DNA of 54,228 nucleotides, taken from NCBI GenBank assembly GCA_964490705.1, contig CAZBCG010000017.1, positions 1-54,228 of the forward strand. Direction: 5' to 3'. This document shows positions 18,679-27,387 of this stretch, one piece after another. The stretch is from Fodinibius sp964490705 (GTDB taxonomy: Bacteria > Bacteroidota > Rhodothermia > Balneolales > Balneolaceae). Position numbers and translations under genes: made by a program. Under the pieces are notes generated by a model. The model was not told the origin of the DNA and ran no database searches. It saw nothing but the letters and a program-made list of their open reading frames with translations. Numbering within the stretch: the stretch's first letter is position 1; every line of letters starts with the position of its first letter.

Positions 18679-18753
18679 TGTCATTTCGAACGAAGTGAGA
18701 AATCTATGTTTTTGAGATGCACACACAGATTTCACCCGCTGGTCGAAATGACA
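18679..18753. repeat. Palindromic intergenic repeat with two arms (TGTCATTTCGAA...)
   Basis: TGTCATTTCGAACGAAGTG and AGAAATCT form the left arm (18679-18705). The right arm (18727-18753), AGATTTCACCC...GGTCGAAATGACA, is its inverted complement apart from a few changes. About 21 bases separate the arms. This is the REP-like element widespread in Bacteroidota-type genomes. It lies between ytxJ and mtnA, which converge, and can fold into a long hairpin at either transcript's 3' end. Confidence 0.7.
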
Positions 18754-18780
18754 ATAGAGCATTAATAAATGCTCAGTGCA

Positions 18781-19839
18781 TCAATCCTCAAAAAGCTGCT
18801 CGAAATTTTCATCAAAAGGCGGTTCAATGAGACCTCTCTCGGTAACAAATCCGGTGATGTATTTGTGGGGAGTGACGTCAAAAGCAGGATTGTAGGTTTC
18901 TGCCTTTTTGGGAGCTACGCGCGAACCGTTGAAGTTGGCAATTTCGTCGCCTTCGCGTTCTTCGATGGGGATGTCATCGCCGTGATCAAGTTCCATATCA
19001 ATGGTCGAAAGTGGCACGGCTACATAGAATGGTACGTCATTTTCGTGGGCCAGCACGGCCAGGGGATAGGTGCCAATTTTGTTGGCGGTGTCGCCGTTGG
19101 CCGCCACGCGATCAGTGCCCACGATCACCATATCCACTTCGCCCCGGCGCATGAGCGAGCCGGCGGTGGAATCGGTGATAAGCTTCATCGGGATGTCGGC
19201 ATTCATCAGCTCCCAGGAGGTGAGTCGAGATCCCTGCAGCAGCGGACGCGTTTCATCAACCCATACCTGTAGATCATTGCCCTGTTCGTGGGCATGGAAA
19301 ATAACTGAAAGAGCAGTCCCGTATTGTCCCGTAGCTAAACTTCCGGTGTTACAGTGGGTGAGAATTTTGGCATTCTTTGGCACCAGCTCAAGGCCGTTTT
19401 CCCCGATTTTTTTACAGGTTCGTTTATCTTCATCGTGGATTGTTTTAGCCGTTTCCAGCACAATATCCTTGATTTCAGAAATCTCTTTATCTTTATGTCC
19501 CTGGATGGTGGATTTGAGCCGTTCCAGCGCCCAATGCAAGTTCACGGCCGTGGGACGTGCTGTTTCGAGGTATTCCGCCACGCGCTCCACTTCTACCCAA
19601 AAGCTTTCAAATGTATTTTCGGGCAGGTCTTTAATCCCCAAATAAAAACCGTAGGCTGCAGCAATACCGATAGCCGGTGCACCGCGGACACGCAGTTTCT
19701 TGATAGCCTCCCACACGCGTCCCACGTCTCGAATATCGCTATATACTTCGCGATTCGGCAGGTAGGTTTGGTCGAGGATGCGCATGTGATCGTCACGCCA
19801 TTCGATAGATTGTATTGCAGTGTTGGTGTCGTTAGCCAT
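18781..19839 (-). CDS. mtnA: S-methyl-5-thioribose-1-phosphate isomerase
   Basis: Converts methylthioribose 1-phosphate to methylthioribulose 1-phosphate in the methionine salvage pathway. The 352-residue protein shows the eIF2B-like family motifs: VRGAPAIGIAAAYG, LTHCNTGSLATGQYGTAL with the catalytic Cys, DETRPLLQGSRLTSWEL, and IVGTDRVAANGDTANKIGTY with the catalytic Asp. The C terminus NPAFDVTPHKYITGFVTERG is typical. No other methionine salvage gene is visible nearby. The gene stands alone, 115 bases before ggt on the same strand. Confidence 0.95.
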   Translation of the reverse strand: MANDTNTAIQSIEWRDDHMRILDQTYLPNREVYSDIRDVGRVWEAIKKLRVRGAPAIGIAAAYGFYLGIKDLPENTFESFWVEVERVAEYLETARPTAVNLHWALERLKSTIQGHKDKEISEIKDIVLETAKTIHDEDKRTCKKIGENGLELVPKNAKILTHCNTGSLATGQYGTALSVIFHAHEQGNDLQVWVDETRPLLQGSRLTSWELMNADIPMKLITDSTAGSLMRRGEVDMVIVGTDRVAANGDTANKIGTYPLAVLAHENDVPFYVAVPLSTIDMELDHGDDIPIEEREGDEIANFNGSRVAPKKAETYNPAFDVTPHKYITGFVTERGLIEPPFDENFEQLFED

Positions 19840-19953
19840 AGGATTCAGTCAGGTTATTATGCCAGAGTAACAATGTAGAGCAATGGATCTGTTGGCAGGA
19901 ATAGTTACCCTTAGAAGGTATTAAGCAATTTCCAAGCTTCCAACATCTAGTCT

Positions 19954-21654
19954 TTAATATCCTTCGGCCGCACCGTCACCGTGAGGATCGGGAGATCCGA
20001 ATTTACGTCCTTGCTCATCGATAAAAATATTGTGTGCTCGTCCGATGCCATCGGTGGGATCAAGATTGTGACCCATTTCAAGTAATATCTTACGTGTGTC
20101 GGGACTTAGTCCAAACTTCTCGTAAGTCAGCTTGTCGGGCATCCACTGGTGATGGAATCGTGGAGCGGAATTGGCTTGCTGGGGATCCATCCCAAATACC
20201 GCCATGTTCAAAAAGTTTTGCAGCGTAGCCGTAATAATCATCGGTCCACCGGCTGCACCCAGCACCATGCGCACGCTGTCGTCTTTTGTGATAATAGTGG
20301 GCGACATACTGCTGAGCATCCGCTTGCCGGGCTGTACGGCATTGGCCTTGCCCTGGATAAGTCCATACATATTGGGTTCACCGGGTTCGGCCGTAAAATC
20401 GTCCATTTCGTTATTAAGGAAAAATCCAGCGCCATTGACTGCAACTTTGCTTCCGTAATTGCCATTGAGCGTAGTGGTAACCGATACGGCATTGCCATCC
20501 TTATCGACAATTGAAAAATGGGTAGTTTCGGTGGACTCGTTGAAATTCGACAGATCGCCGTGATCAATACTATCGCTGGAGGTTGTTGAATCTTGTCGGA
20601 AACTCTGCATCCGCTTATTGTTGTAACTTTTGCTCATCAAGGTCTTTTTGGGGATATCCACATAATCGGGATCGCCGAGAAAATAAGCCCGGTCGGCAAA
20701 AGCACGGCGCATGGCTTCGGTCAGTAGATGTATGTAGTCGGCGGAATTGAATCCCAGTTCTTGAAGATCGTAGGGACGCAGCATATCCAAAATCTGGTGG
20801 ATGGCAATACTTCCGCTGCTGGGCGGCGGCATGATGTGCAGGTCGTATCCGGCATAGGAGGCCGTGATAGGTTGGCGCCATTTGCTTTCGTATTTGTCGA
20901 GATCTTTATAAGAAATTAGCCCGCCCTGATTTTGTATCTCTTCGACAATCAGATCAGCCGTTTTGCCGGAGTAAAAACCATCGCGGCCTCGGTTGGCAAT
21001 GCGATTGAGTGTTGCAGCCAGATCTTTCTGGACAAAACGATCACCTTCTTTCCATCTCTCACTATTTTCTTTCAAAAAATATGTCGAAGATCCTTTAAAG
21101 TCGCGGAAGTCGTTTGCACTTTCATTGAGATCCTGAGCTTGTGTCCATGAAAGGGGATATCCGTTGCGGGCCAGGTCGATTGCGGGCTGCATTACCGTTT
21201 CGAGCGGAAGGCGGCCGTATCGCTCAAGTGCTTTAATCATCCCGTCAACAACGCCGGGTATGCCCACCGCCAATGCTCCCTTTCGACTAAGGTGGGGCAC
21301 ATATTCGCCATTGCGCAGGTACATATCCTCGGATGCTTTGAGCGGGGCTTTTTCGCGAAAGTCGAGTGCGCGGTTGGTGCCATCCTGCATGTGGATGACC
21401 ATAAATCCGCCACCCCCGATGTTGCCGGCGCGGGGTAGGGTCACGGCCAGCGCAAACTGCACAGCTACGGCGGCGTCAACGGCATTTCCGCCCTGCTCGA
21501 GTATTGCTTTGCCAACTTGAGACGCACGTTCATCAGCCGTAACGACAACAGCATTATCATAGGATTTGGCCCAGCCGGCCTGGGCAGAGACCGAGTGGAA
21601 TTGTGTTACAAAAACGAAAGCGATAAGAAATAGGAGACGGAAGAATACTTTCAT
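19954..21654 (-). CDS. ggt: Gamma-glutamyltranspeptidase (glutathione hydrolase), secreted
   Basis: Cleaves gamma-glutamyl bonds in the periplasm. The signal peptide ends at about VSAQA (residue 25). The 566-residue precursor is self-cleaved before the catalytic threonine T377, in ESTETTHFSIVD, giving large and small subunits. Other family motifs are GNAVDAAVAV, AGNIGGGGFMVI, ALDFREKAPL, SGSIAIHQILD, TTLNGNYGSKV and the glycine loop LGAAGGPMII. The C terminus keeps DPHGDGAAEGY. In organisms that lack glutathione, the enzyme scavenges peptides or gamma-glutamyl compounds. Confidence 0.95.
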   Translation of the reverse strand: MKVFFRLLFLIAFVFVTQFHSVSAQAGWAKSYDNAVVVTADERASQVGKAILEQGGNAVDAAVAVQFALAVTLPRAGNIGGGGFMVIHMQDGTNRALDFREKAPLKASEDMYLRNGEYVPHLSRKGALAVGIPGVVDGMIKALERYGRLPLETVMQPAIDLARNGYPLSWTQAQDLNESANDFRDFKGSSTYFLKENSERWKEGDRFVQKDLAATLNRIANRGRDGFYSGKTADLIVEEIQNQGGLISYKDLDKYESKWRQPITASYAGYDLHIMPPPSSGSIAIHQILDMLRPYDLQELGFNSADYIHLLTEAMRRAFADRAYFLGDPDYVDIPKKTLMSKSYNNKRMQSFRQDSTTSSDSIDHGDLSNFNESTETTHFSIVDKDGNAVSVTTTLNGNYGSKVAVNGAGFFLNNEMDDFTAEPGEPNMYGLIQGKANAVQPGKRMLSSMSPTIITKDDSVRMVLGAAGGPMIITATLQNFLNMAVFGMDPQQANSAPRFHHQWMPDKLTYEKFGLSPDTRKILLEMGHNLDPTDGIGRAHNIFIDEQGRKFGSPDPHGDGAAEGY

Positions 21655-21802
21655 TGCGTAAACAATTAATTATCTTTTTTGAGAAAACACGGAATATAGA
21701 AAAATATCGGAAAGAGTGTATTGCATTTGTCACTTTTGTAGTTATTATTACGCAACATACTATCTAGAAGATCATCGAATTCCCATTTGAAAATTCATCT
21801 CT

Positions 21803-23314
21803 ATGAGACGATTTATAAAAGGAATATTTCCGATTTTAGCACTTTGCTTGGTTTTTTCATGCAATGATAACGGTACCGGACCTGATCCCGGAGACGACTC
21901 CGAGGACGACAATTCCGACCCCACAACCGGATCCGTAGAAATAACTACTTCTACCATCGGTGATAACCAAGATCCCGATGGCTATACCGTAATGTTGGGA
22001 GAAAGTGAAGAAGAGATCGACAGTAATGGCTCGGTAACTTTTGAAGATCTGGAAGAGGGAAGCTATGATGCAGAATTAACCGGAGTGGCAGAACATTGCA
22101 GCATCGACGGTGAAAATCCCAAATCGGTGGACGTGACAGCCGGGGAGACTGCTTCACTGGACTTTAGTATCACTTGTATGGCTACATCCGGAGCGCTTGA
22201 GGTAACAACGGAAACGGGAGGAGAAGATCTGGACAGTGATGGATACACATTGCAATTTGCTGAACGGGATACGAGTATTGGTCTTAATGAAACGATTACT
22301 ATTGAGGGCCTGGATGAAGGTGTTTTAAATATTGAATTAATTGATCTTGCCAGTAATTGCTTAACACAATCAACCTCCTCGCGTGAAGTAACGATCAGTT
22401 TAGGGGATACAACGGAAACCACGTTCAATATTGGTTGCCAGGCTACATCGGGAGCAGGAAAAGTGGTATTCAGCAGTGATCGCGATGATAACCCCAGTGA
22501 TGATGAGCAGGATATATATGTAATGAATCCGGATGGCAGTAATGTGGAAAACCTAACTGACGACGGATATATTAATACAAGTCCTGTTGTATCGCCCGAT
22601 GGTTCTAAAATTGCTTTTATAAGTAACAGAAATACGGGAATTGCTGTTACTGACTACGATATTTTTGTGATGAACAGCGATGGTTCTAACATCCAGCGAA
22701 TAGCTAATAATGCTATACAATACACGGATCTCAGTTGGTCACCTGATGGTTCACAATTAGTTACTGCAGATAATGTTTTCCGAATAGGATTAATCAATAG
22801 TGATGGTAGTGGTGATGAACAGTATTTCGGCTCTATCCCGGACGATAGACAATTTGAGTCTGTGAGCTGGTCGCCGGATGGAGATAAAATCGTATTAGGG
22901 AATGCCGGAGGAATAGATAATGTCGTTGACATCGCCAAAATTAATCCTGATGACACTGGCTATGAAGAAATGCTGCTTAGCGTTTCTACGGCTAGTCACA
23001 TTCGGTATTCACCGGATGGTTCTAAGTTGGCATTTGTGGCAGAGACCCAAAGTGGTACCGGTGGTATTTGGACGATCAATACCGATGGAAGTGACCTGCA
23101 GCAGTTGACGGACAAAGATGCGACCCAGGATCTATATCCGGATTGGTCGCCCGACGGAACCGAGCTTATGTTTCAGTCACCACGTAATCAGGCAGTAGAC
23201 CAACATGATACTGAATTATTTAAAATGAATGCCGATGGCAGTGGTTCCATCGAACGAATTACCGACAATGATGTCGTAGATGTAGCGCCATTTTGGGTGC
23301 CGGAGCTGAAATAA
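21803..23314 (+). CDS. Lipoprotein with two Cys-rich repeat domains and a TolB-like beta-propeller
   Basis: A 503-residue outer-envelope lipoprotein: signal ending LVFSC (C20), then an acidic spacer. Two copies of an about 84-residue domain follow, at 43-125 and 129-212. Each begins G-x-(V/L)E(V/I)TT, contains DxDGY, and has two cysteines, the last closing the domain (C99/C125 and C186/C212). Residues 219-503 are PD40/TolB-like propeller blades, with repeats of the form SPDGSKIAF, WSPDGSQLVT and MNPDGSNVENLT. A third copy of the repeat domain makes up the next gene. Function is unknown; such propellers usually bind proteins or carbohydrates. Confidence 0.85.
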   Translation: MRRFIKGIFPILALCLVFSCNDNGTGPDPGDDSEDDNSDPTTGSVEITTSTIGDNQDPDGYTVMLGESEEEIDSNGSVTFEDLEEGSYDAELTGVAEHCSIDGENPKSVDVTAGETASLDFSITCMATSGALEVTTETGGEDLDSDGYTLQFAERDTSIGLNETITIEGLDEGVLNIELIDLASNCLTQSTSSREVTISLGDTTETTFNIGCQATSGAGKVVFSSDRDDNPSDDEQDIYVMNPDGSNVENLTDDGYINTSPVVSPDGSKIAFISNRNTGIAVTDYDIFVMNSDGSNIQRIANNAIQYTDLSWSPDGSQLVTADNVFRIGLINSDGSGDEQYFGSIPDDRQFESVSWSPDGDKIVLGNAGGIDNVVDIAKINPDDTGYEEMLLSVSTASHIRYSPDGSKLAFVAETQSGTGGIWTINTDGSDLQQLTDKDATQDLYPDWSPDGTELMFQSPRNQAVDQHDTELFKMNADGSGSIERITDNDVVDVAPFWVPELK

Positions 23315-23475
23315 CATGGTGAGTTCAGCACATCAAAAAATTTTGTAAGGATTAGCTATCGCAATGGTCTTACCAATGAGAGATGACATAACAATAACTT
23401 GTCATCCTCGAGTTTGTTGTTAAGCATACTAAAGTCGAGATATAAGATAATATTAATCACAACTCACTATTTGTT

Positions 23476-23856
23476 ATGGGACGATTAATACAGATAAAGA
23501 CCGTAGTATTGTTATTAGTGATTACATTTCAGTTCATATCTTGTGATAAAGCTACAGATGCTATTGAAGAGGCAACGAAAGGCTCGCTGGAGGTAACAAC
23601 AGAGACCAGCGGCGAAGATATAGACGACGATGGCTATATGCTGGTTTTTGATGATCAGGAAGTATCGTTACCGGCCAATGGTACAACGGTTATTGAAGAC
23701 CTTGATCCCAATACGTATCAGGCAGAACTAAACGGACTTGCAGAAAATTGTACTGTTGGTGGCAGTAATTCTCCAGAATTTGAGTTCGTGATTTTGCCTA
23801 GTGAAACGATTCCCCTCAATATTGAGGTGACATGCGAGAGTCAATCACAGACTTAA
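23476..23856 (+). CDS. Small lipoprotein with one copy of the same Cys-containing domain
   Basis: A 126-residue lipoprotein with signal peptide ending FQFISC (C23). The rest, from about residue 36, is one copy of the domain duplicated in the lipoprotein just upstream: GSLEVTTETSGEDIDDDGY at the start, a middle ENCTVGG Cys (C92) and a closing Cys (C120). The two cysteines probably form a disulfide in the periplasm. It appears to be a truncated paralogue without the propeller. It converges on the Ser/Thr kinase gene with only 17 bases between their ends. The function is unknown. Confidence 0.75.
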   Translation: MGRLIQIKTVVLLLVITFQFISCDKATDAIEEATKGSLEVTTETSGEDIDDDGYMLVFDDQEVSLPANGTTVIEDLDPNTYQAELNGLAENCTVGGSNSPEFEFVILPSETIPLNIEVTCESQSQT

Positions 23857-23873
23857 GAAGGTAGTGCTTTTGA

Positions 23874-26666
23874 TTAAATAGTTGCTTCCACCATTTGTTC
23901 TATGTACGATTTGGTATCCTTTGCCCGCTGACTGTCTTTACCAAAATTGGCAACGTAAATTTGGTGGGATTTTTGGAAATATTGCTGAGCTGTTTTTGAA
24001 TTAACTTGCTCCATTTTAAGCTTGCCAAAATGGTAATAAAGCTCAGCTCTCCGGTAGTGGTTTTCCGGTGTTTCTTCCGTTAAGATAGATTCTGCTTTCG
24101 AAAAGTATTCTTTGGCTCGTGTGTCGTCTCCCTTATCGCGATAAACAGCAGCCAGTTTAATCATGTCAACGGCAACACCGCGACTTTGCGGGCCCAGATT
24201 TCGCTCGTTAATATCAATAGTTTCTTCTAGGAGAGAAATAGCCTCCTGGAATCGTCCCGTATGCCGATACACAACAGCCAGTTGCGAAGCCGCCCCGGCT
24301 AAAAACATTTTATTATCTTTATCCAGTTCGCGTCTTGCATCAACGACATTGGTCAGCAACTTTTCTGCCTCGGCCCATTTGCTTTGATTGTACTTGGCCA
24401 TAGCTAAATAATTTTTCGCCTGATGTACATATTGGTTTGTTGGCTCCAGATGTTTCTGATAGATCTGTAAAACCTGTCGCGCAAGTTTTTCGGATTTTTC
24501 AAAATCACCGGCAAGGGTATAATTACGGGCAAGATGATACATTGAAATTGCGGTACGAACGCTCTCCGGCCCGATCAGATCACTTTTTAAATCAACCGAT
24601 TTTAAAAAATAATTGTTGGATCTTTCAAAGTTGCCCATCTCTCTATTTGTCCATGCGATGTACTTATAGTTTTCGGCAATTGTCAGTGTTGGGGTTTGAT
24701 ATTTTTGAGCGTGTAGCTGATTTGAGCGCAATAATACTTGCTCAGATTTTTCAAAATCAAATACATACAGCAGGGATCGACCGTAGTCGGTAAGCATTTG
24801 AATATATTCATCACTGCCTTGAATTCCGGCGTTTACATAGATGCTGTCTGCTTTTTTAAAGTAGGTATTCCCCTTTTCATAATCGTCTCTAACTGTGATT
24901 ATTCTTCCCAGCAATCCTAAAACAGATGCTTTTAAGGCAGGGGGTGGATTATCAACTTTTTGTAAAAGAGAATCGGCATTACGAGCTGACTTATAAGCCT
25001 TTTCATTTTTGGTCCATGTAGTGTTAAGGTGCCCAATTTTTGCAAGAAGGTTCACCTTGTTTTCGATAGGTGCGGAAGATTCGGAAGCTTTGGAAAGGGC
25101 CTGTTCATAACTTTTTTCCGCTTCTTCAAAAGCGTCGATATTTTTCAAAGCATCACCGATGGCGGTAAATATTTCTAAATATACATCAGGTTGACTGCTT
25201 AACTCTTGGTCAAATTGTTCTTTACCATTCAGAAGCAATTGCTGGGCTGATATATCTTTGCCTTCAAAGCTGGCCGATTGAGGATTGGAAGAACCAAAAA
25301 TGTCAATTAAAAAGTTTTTAACCGTTTCCGCTTTTTGTGCTTCTGCTTCTGCAATATTCCGTTCTTCGGTAACTTGTTCGATATGATAGCTTCCGAATCC
25401 CAAAATAGCGATCAGGACGAGGACTACACCTGCAACTGTATTACGATGACGTATGATGAACTTTCTCGTTCTGTACTGGAGCGTATCACTCTGGGCAATA
25501 AGCGGCACGGATTGATCGTAGCGGTTGAGATCTTCGAGCATCTGTTCAACCGAGCGATAGCGGAATTCAGGTTCTTTGCGAAGTGCTTTCATCACGATGG
25601 CATCCAGATCTCCCTGCAGGGTTTGCACTAAATTTTTCGAGGTTGTGCTTCGCTGAGATGCAATTTCCGTTTGCTTAGCCTCAGCCAATGAATTGAATTT
25701 TTTTGAGGGGTTATCCGGCCTTTGAATACATATCGTCTTCTCAATTCCAGAGATATTTTTGTCATCTATATCAAAGGGATGGGAGCCGGCCAGCAATTTA
25801 TACAGTAGTATCCCCAGGGTATAGCTGTCGGTGGCGGTGGTAATGGCACTGTTATCAATTTGCTCTGGAGCGGCATAGCCCAGGGTAAGAATGCGGGCTC
25901 CGGTTTGGGTCTCAAAAAATGTTTTTTCAGGATCGTCGGGCTCCATCAGTTTGGCGATCCCAAAATCGAGAACTTTTACCGTACCGTCATTGCTCACATA
26001 GATGTTGGAAGGTTTTAAATCGCGGTGAATAATGGTATTTCTATGGGCGTGCTGTACGGCCTTACATACGGATTTAAATAGCTCCAGGCGCTCGTTGATT
26101 GACAGCTGGTGCCTGTTACAATATTCCAGCAGTGGCGTGCCATCAACATATTCCATTACCAGGTAGGGCAGCCCATCAGCCGTAACACCCCCGTCCAACA
26201 ATCGGGCAATATTGGGATGGTCGAGCCGGGCCAGAATGTTTCGTTCGCGTTTGAAGCGGGCCACGTTGGAGGGCGTATCCATGCCGCGACGCATCACTTT
26301 GAACGCGATCTGGCGGTCGTAGGCATCATCGGCGCGTTCAGCCAGAAATACAGACCCCATTCCGCCATAGCCGATCAATTCCGTAATTTTGTATTTGTCG
26401 ATGGTTTCTCCAATGAGGGAGGAGGCATACGTTTCGTCTTGCTTTTTGGCAAGATCGCCCGCAAGGTTTGCCGGGAATGATCCGAGGCCTTCCAGGAAAT
26501 CTTCGGTGTCGGATTGTTCAATCGCATCAAGAAGCTTGGTAACCTGGTATCGTAAATCTTTATTTCCGCTACATTTTTCCCTAATAAATGTCGATCGTTC
26601 TTCTCCCTCAAGATCAAGTGCCGTATCTACGATATTATTTACTCGTTCCCACTCTTGTTGATTCAT
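23874..26666 (-). CDS. Transmembrane Ser/Thr protein kinase with C-terminal TPR domain
   Basis: A 930-residue PknB-like kinase. An N-terminal helical segment (1-85) precedes the kinase domain (91-380) with glycine loop GYGGMGSV (99-106), ATP-binding K123, HRDLKPSN at 214-221 and DFG at 234-236; all catalytic residues are present. A single membrane helix lies at 411-428. A coiled-coil-like segment and a long array of TPR units then extend to the C terminus, presumably outside the cytoplasm. The gene follows the ECF sigma gene on the same strand after 83 bases. Kinases in this arrangement can activate their partner sigma factor by phosphorylation. Confidence 0.92.
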   Translation of the reverse strand: MNQQEWERVNNIVDTALDLEGEERSTFIREKCSGNKDLRYQVTKLLDAIEQSDTEDFLEGLGSFPANLAGDLAKKQDETYASSLIGETIDKYKITELIGYGGMGSVFLAERADDAYDRQIAFKVMRRGMDTPSNVARFKRERNILARLDHPNIARLLDGGVTADGLPYLVMEYVDGTPLLEYCNRHQLSINERLELFKSVCKAVQHAHRNTIIHRDLKPSNIYVSNDGTVKVLDFGIAKLMEPDDPEKTFFETQTGARILTLGYAAPEQIDNSAITTATDSYTLGILLYKLLAGSHPFDIDDKNISGIEKTICIQRPDNPSKKFNSLAEAKQTEIASQRSTTSKNLVQTLQGDLDAIVMKALRKEPEFRYRSVEQMLEDLNRYDQSVPLIAQSDTLQYRTRKFIIRHRNTVAGVVLVLIAILGFGSYHIEQVTEERNIAEAEAQKAETVKNFLIDIFGSSNPQSASFEGKDISAQQLLLNGKEQFDQELSSQPDVYLEIFTAIGDALKNIDAFEEAEKSYEQALSKASESSAPIENKVNLLAKIGHLNTTWTKNEKAYKSARNADSLLQKVDNPPPALKASVLGLLGRIITVRDDYEKGNTYFKKADSIYVNAGIQGSDEYIQMLTDYGRSLLYVFDFEKSEQVLLRSNQLHAQKYQTPTLTIAENYKYIAWTNREMGNFERSNNYFLKSVDLKSDLIGPESVRTAISMYHLARNYTLAGDFEKSEKLARQVLQIYQKHLEPTNQYVHQAKNYLAMAKYNQSKWAEAEKLLTNVVDARRELDKDNKMFLAGAASQLAVVYRHTGRFQEAISLLEETIDINERNLGPQSRGVAVDMIKLAAVYRDKGDDTRAKEYFSKAESILTEETPENHYRRAELYYHFGKLKMEQVNSKTAQQYFQKSHQIYVANFGKDSQRAKDTKSYIEQMVEATI

Positions 26667-26703
26667 CGTTTTTTGTGATTATTTATGTTAATAACCCGAT
26701 GCC

Positions 26704-26750
26704 AACCAGTTAGTGCAAATAACTAGTTAACGAATAACTGATAAATAATC
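26704..26750. repeat. AT-rich repeat between the sigma factor and kinase genes
   Basis: The sequence AACCAGTTAGTGCAAATAAC, followed by TAGTTAACGAATAACTG, is an imperfect palindrome with wording like the elements at 12805-12867 and 48826-48909. It lies in the 83-base spacer of a probable two-gene operon and overlaps the stop codon of the sigma gene. Identification is tentative. Confidence 0.35.
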
Positions 26751-27313
26751 TATTCGTCTTTTAGCTCTTTATAAAGCCAACCCCGTGCTTTGGCCCAGTC
26801 GCGTTTGACCGTGCGTTCTGAAATATCCAGTGTTTTTGCTATTGCGTGAATTGTCATTTGTCCAAAAAAGCGGAGCGTAACCACTTTGGCCATACGCTTA
26901 TCAAGTTTGGCCAACTCCTCTAGCTTGGTATCCAGTTCGATCAGTTCTTCGGCTTCGTGATGTACTTTTAGCAGCTTATCGATATAGGTAACATCACGCT
27001 GGTTGCCCCCTCGTTTTTCAGCCTTTTTTTGTCGTGCGTGATCAACCAGAATTTGTCGCATACAGCGGGCGGCAATAGCCATGAAATGATCTTTATCCTC
27101 AGCCTTGATACGCGTCTGGTCCACCATTTTAAGATATACTTCATGAACTAACTCTGTTGCCGATACGGTAATATCGTCTCGTTCTGACTGAAGTTGGGAA
27201 AAGGCAATATTTTTCAATTCGGTATAAACCAGTGGAAAAAGCTCTTCATAAGCGTCAGTAGAGCCTTTTTGTACCTCGATTAAGAGTGCTGTTATTTTGG
27301 ATTGGTTTTTCAT
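26750..27313 (-). CDS. ECF sigma factor (kinase-linked type, ECF43-like)
   Basis: A 187-residue sigma-70 family factor. Region 2 spans about residues 20-90 and region 4 about 125-185, with the recognition helix in IAKTLDISERTVKRDWAKAR. The region 2.2 stretch reads SATELVHEVYLKM (51-63). Most ECF factors have DAED at the first four positions to contact RNA polymerase; here Asp and Glu are replaced by S51 and T53. The sequence is of the kind described for ECF43 factors, which are switched on by phosphorylation of a threonine in this region. No anti-sigma gene is nearby, and a Ser/Thr kinase gene follows. T53 is thus a candidate phosphorylation site. Confidence 0.9.
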   Translation of the reverse strand: MKNQSKITALLIEVQKGSTDAYEELFPLVYTELKNIAFSQLQSERDDITVSATELVHEVYLKMVDQTRIKAEDKDHFMAIAARCMRQILVDHARQKKAEKRGGNQRDVTYIDKLLKVHHEAEELIELDTKLEELAKLDKRMAKVVTLRFFGQMTIHAIAKTLDISERTVKRDWAKARGWLYKELKDE

Positions 27314-27387
27314 AACTCTTTCGTAGTCATGTCCCAGTTGTTAATTGTCAAACTTTACATCGGGATGAAAAACTGGTACCCACTCTG

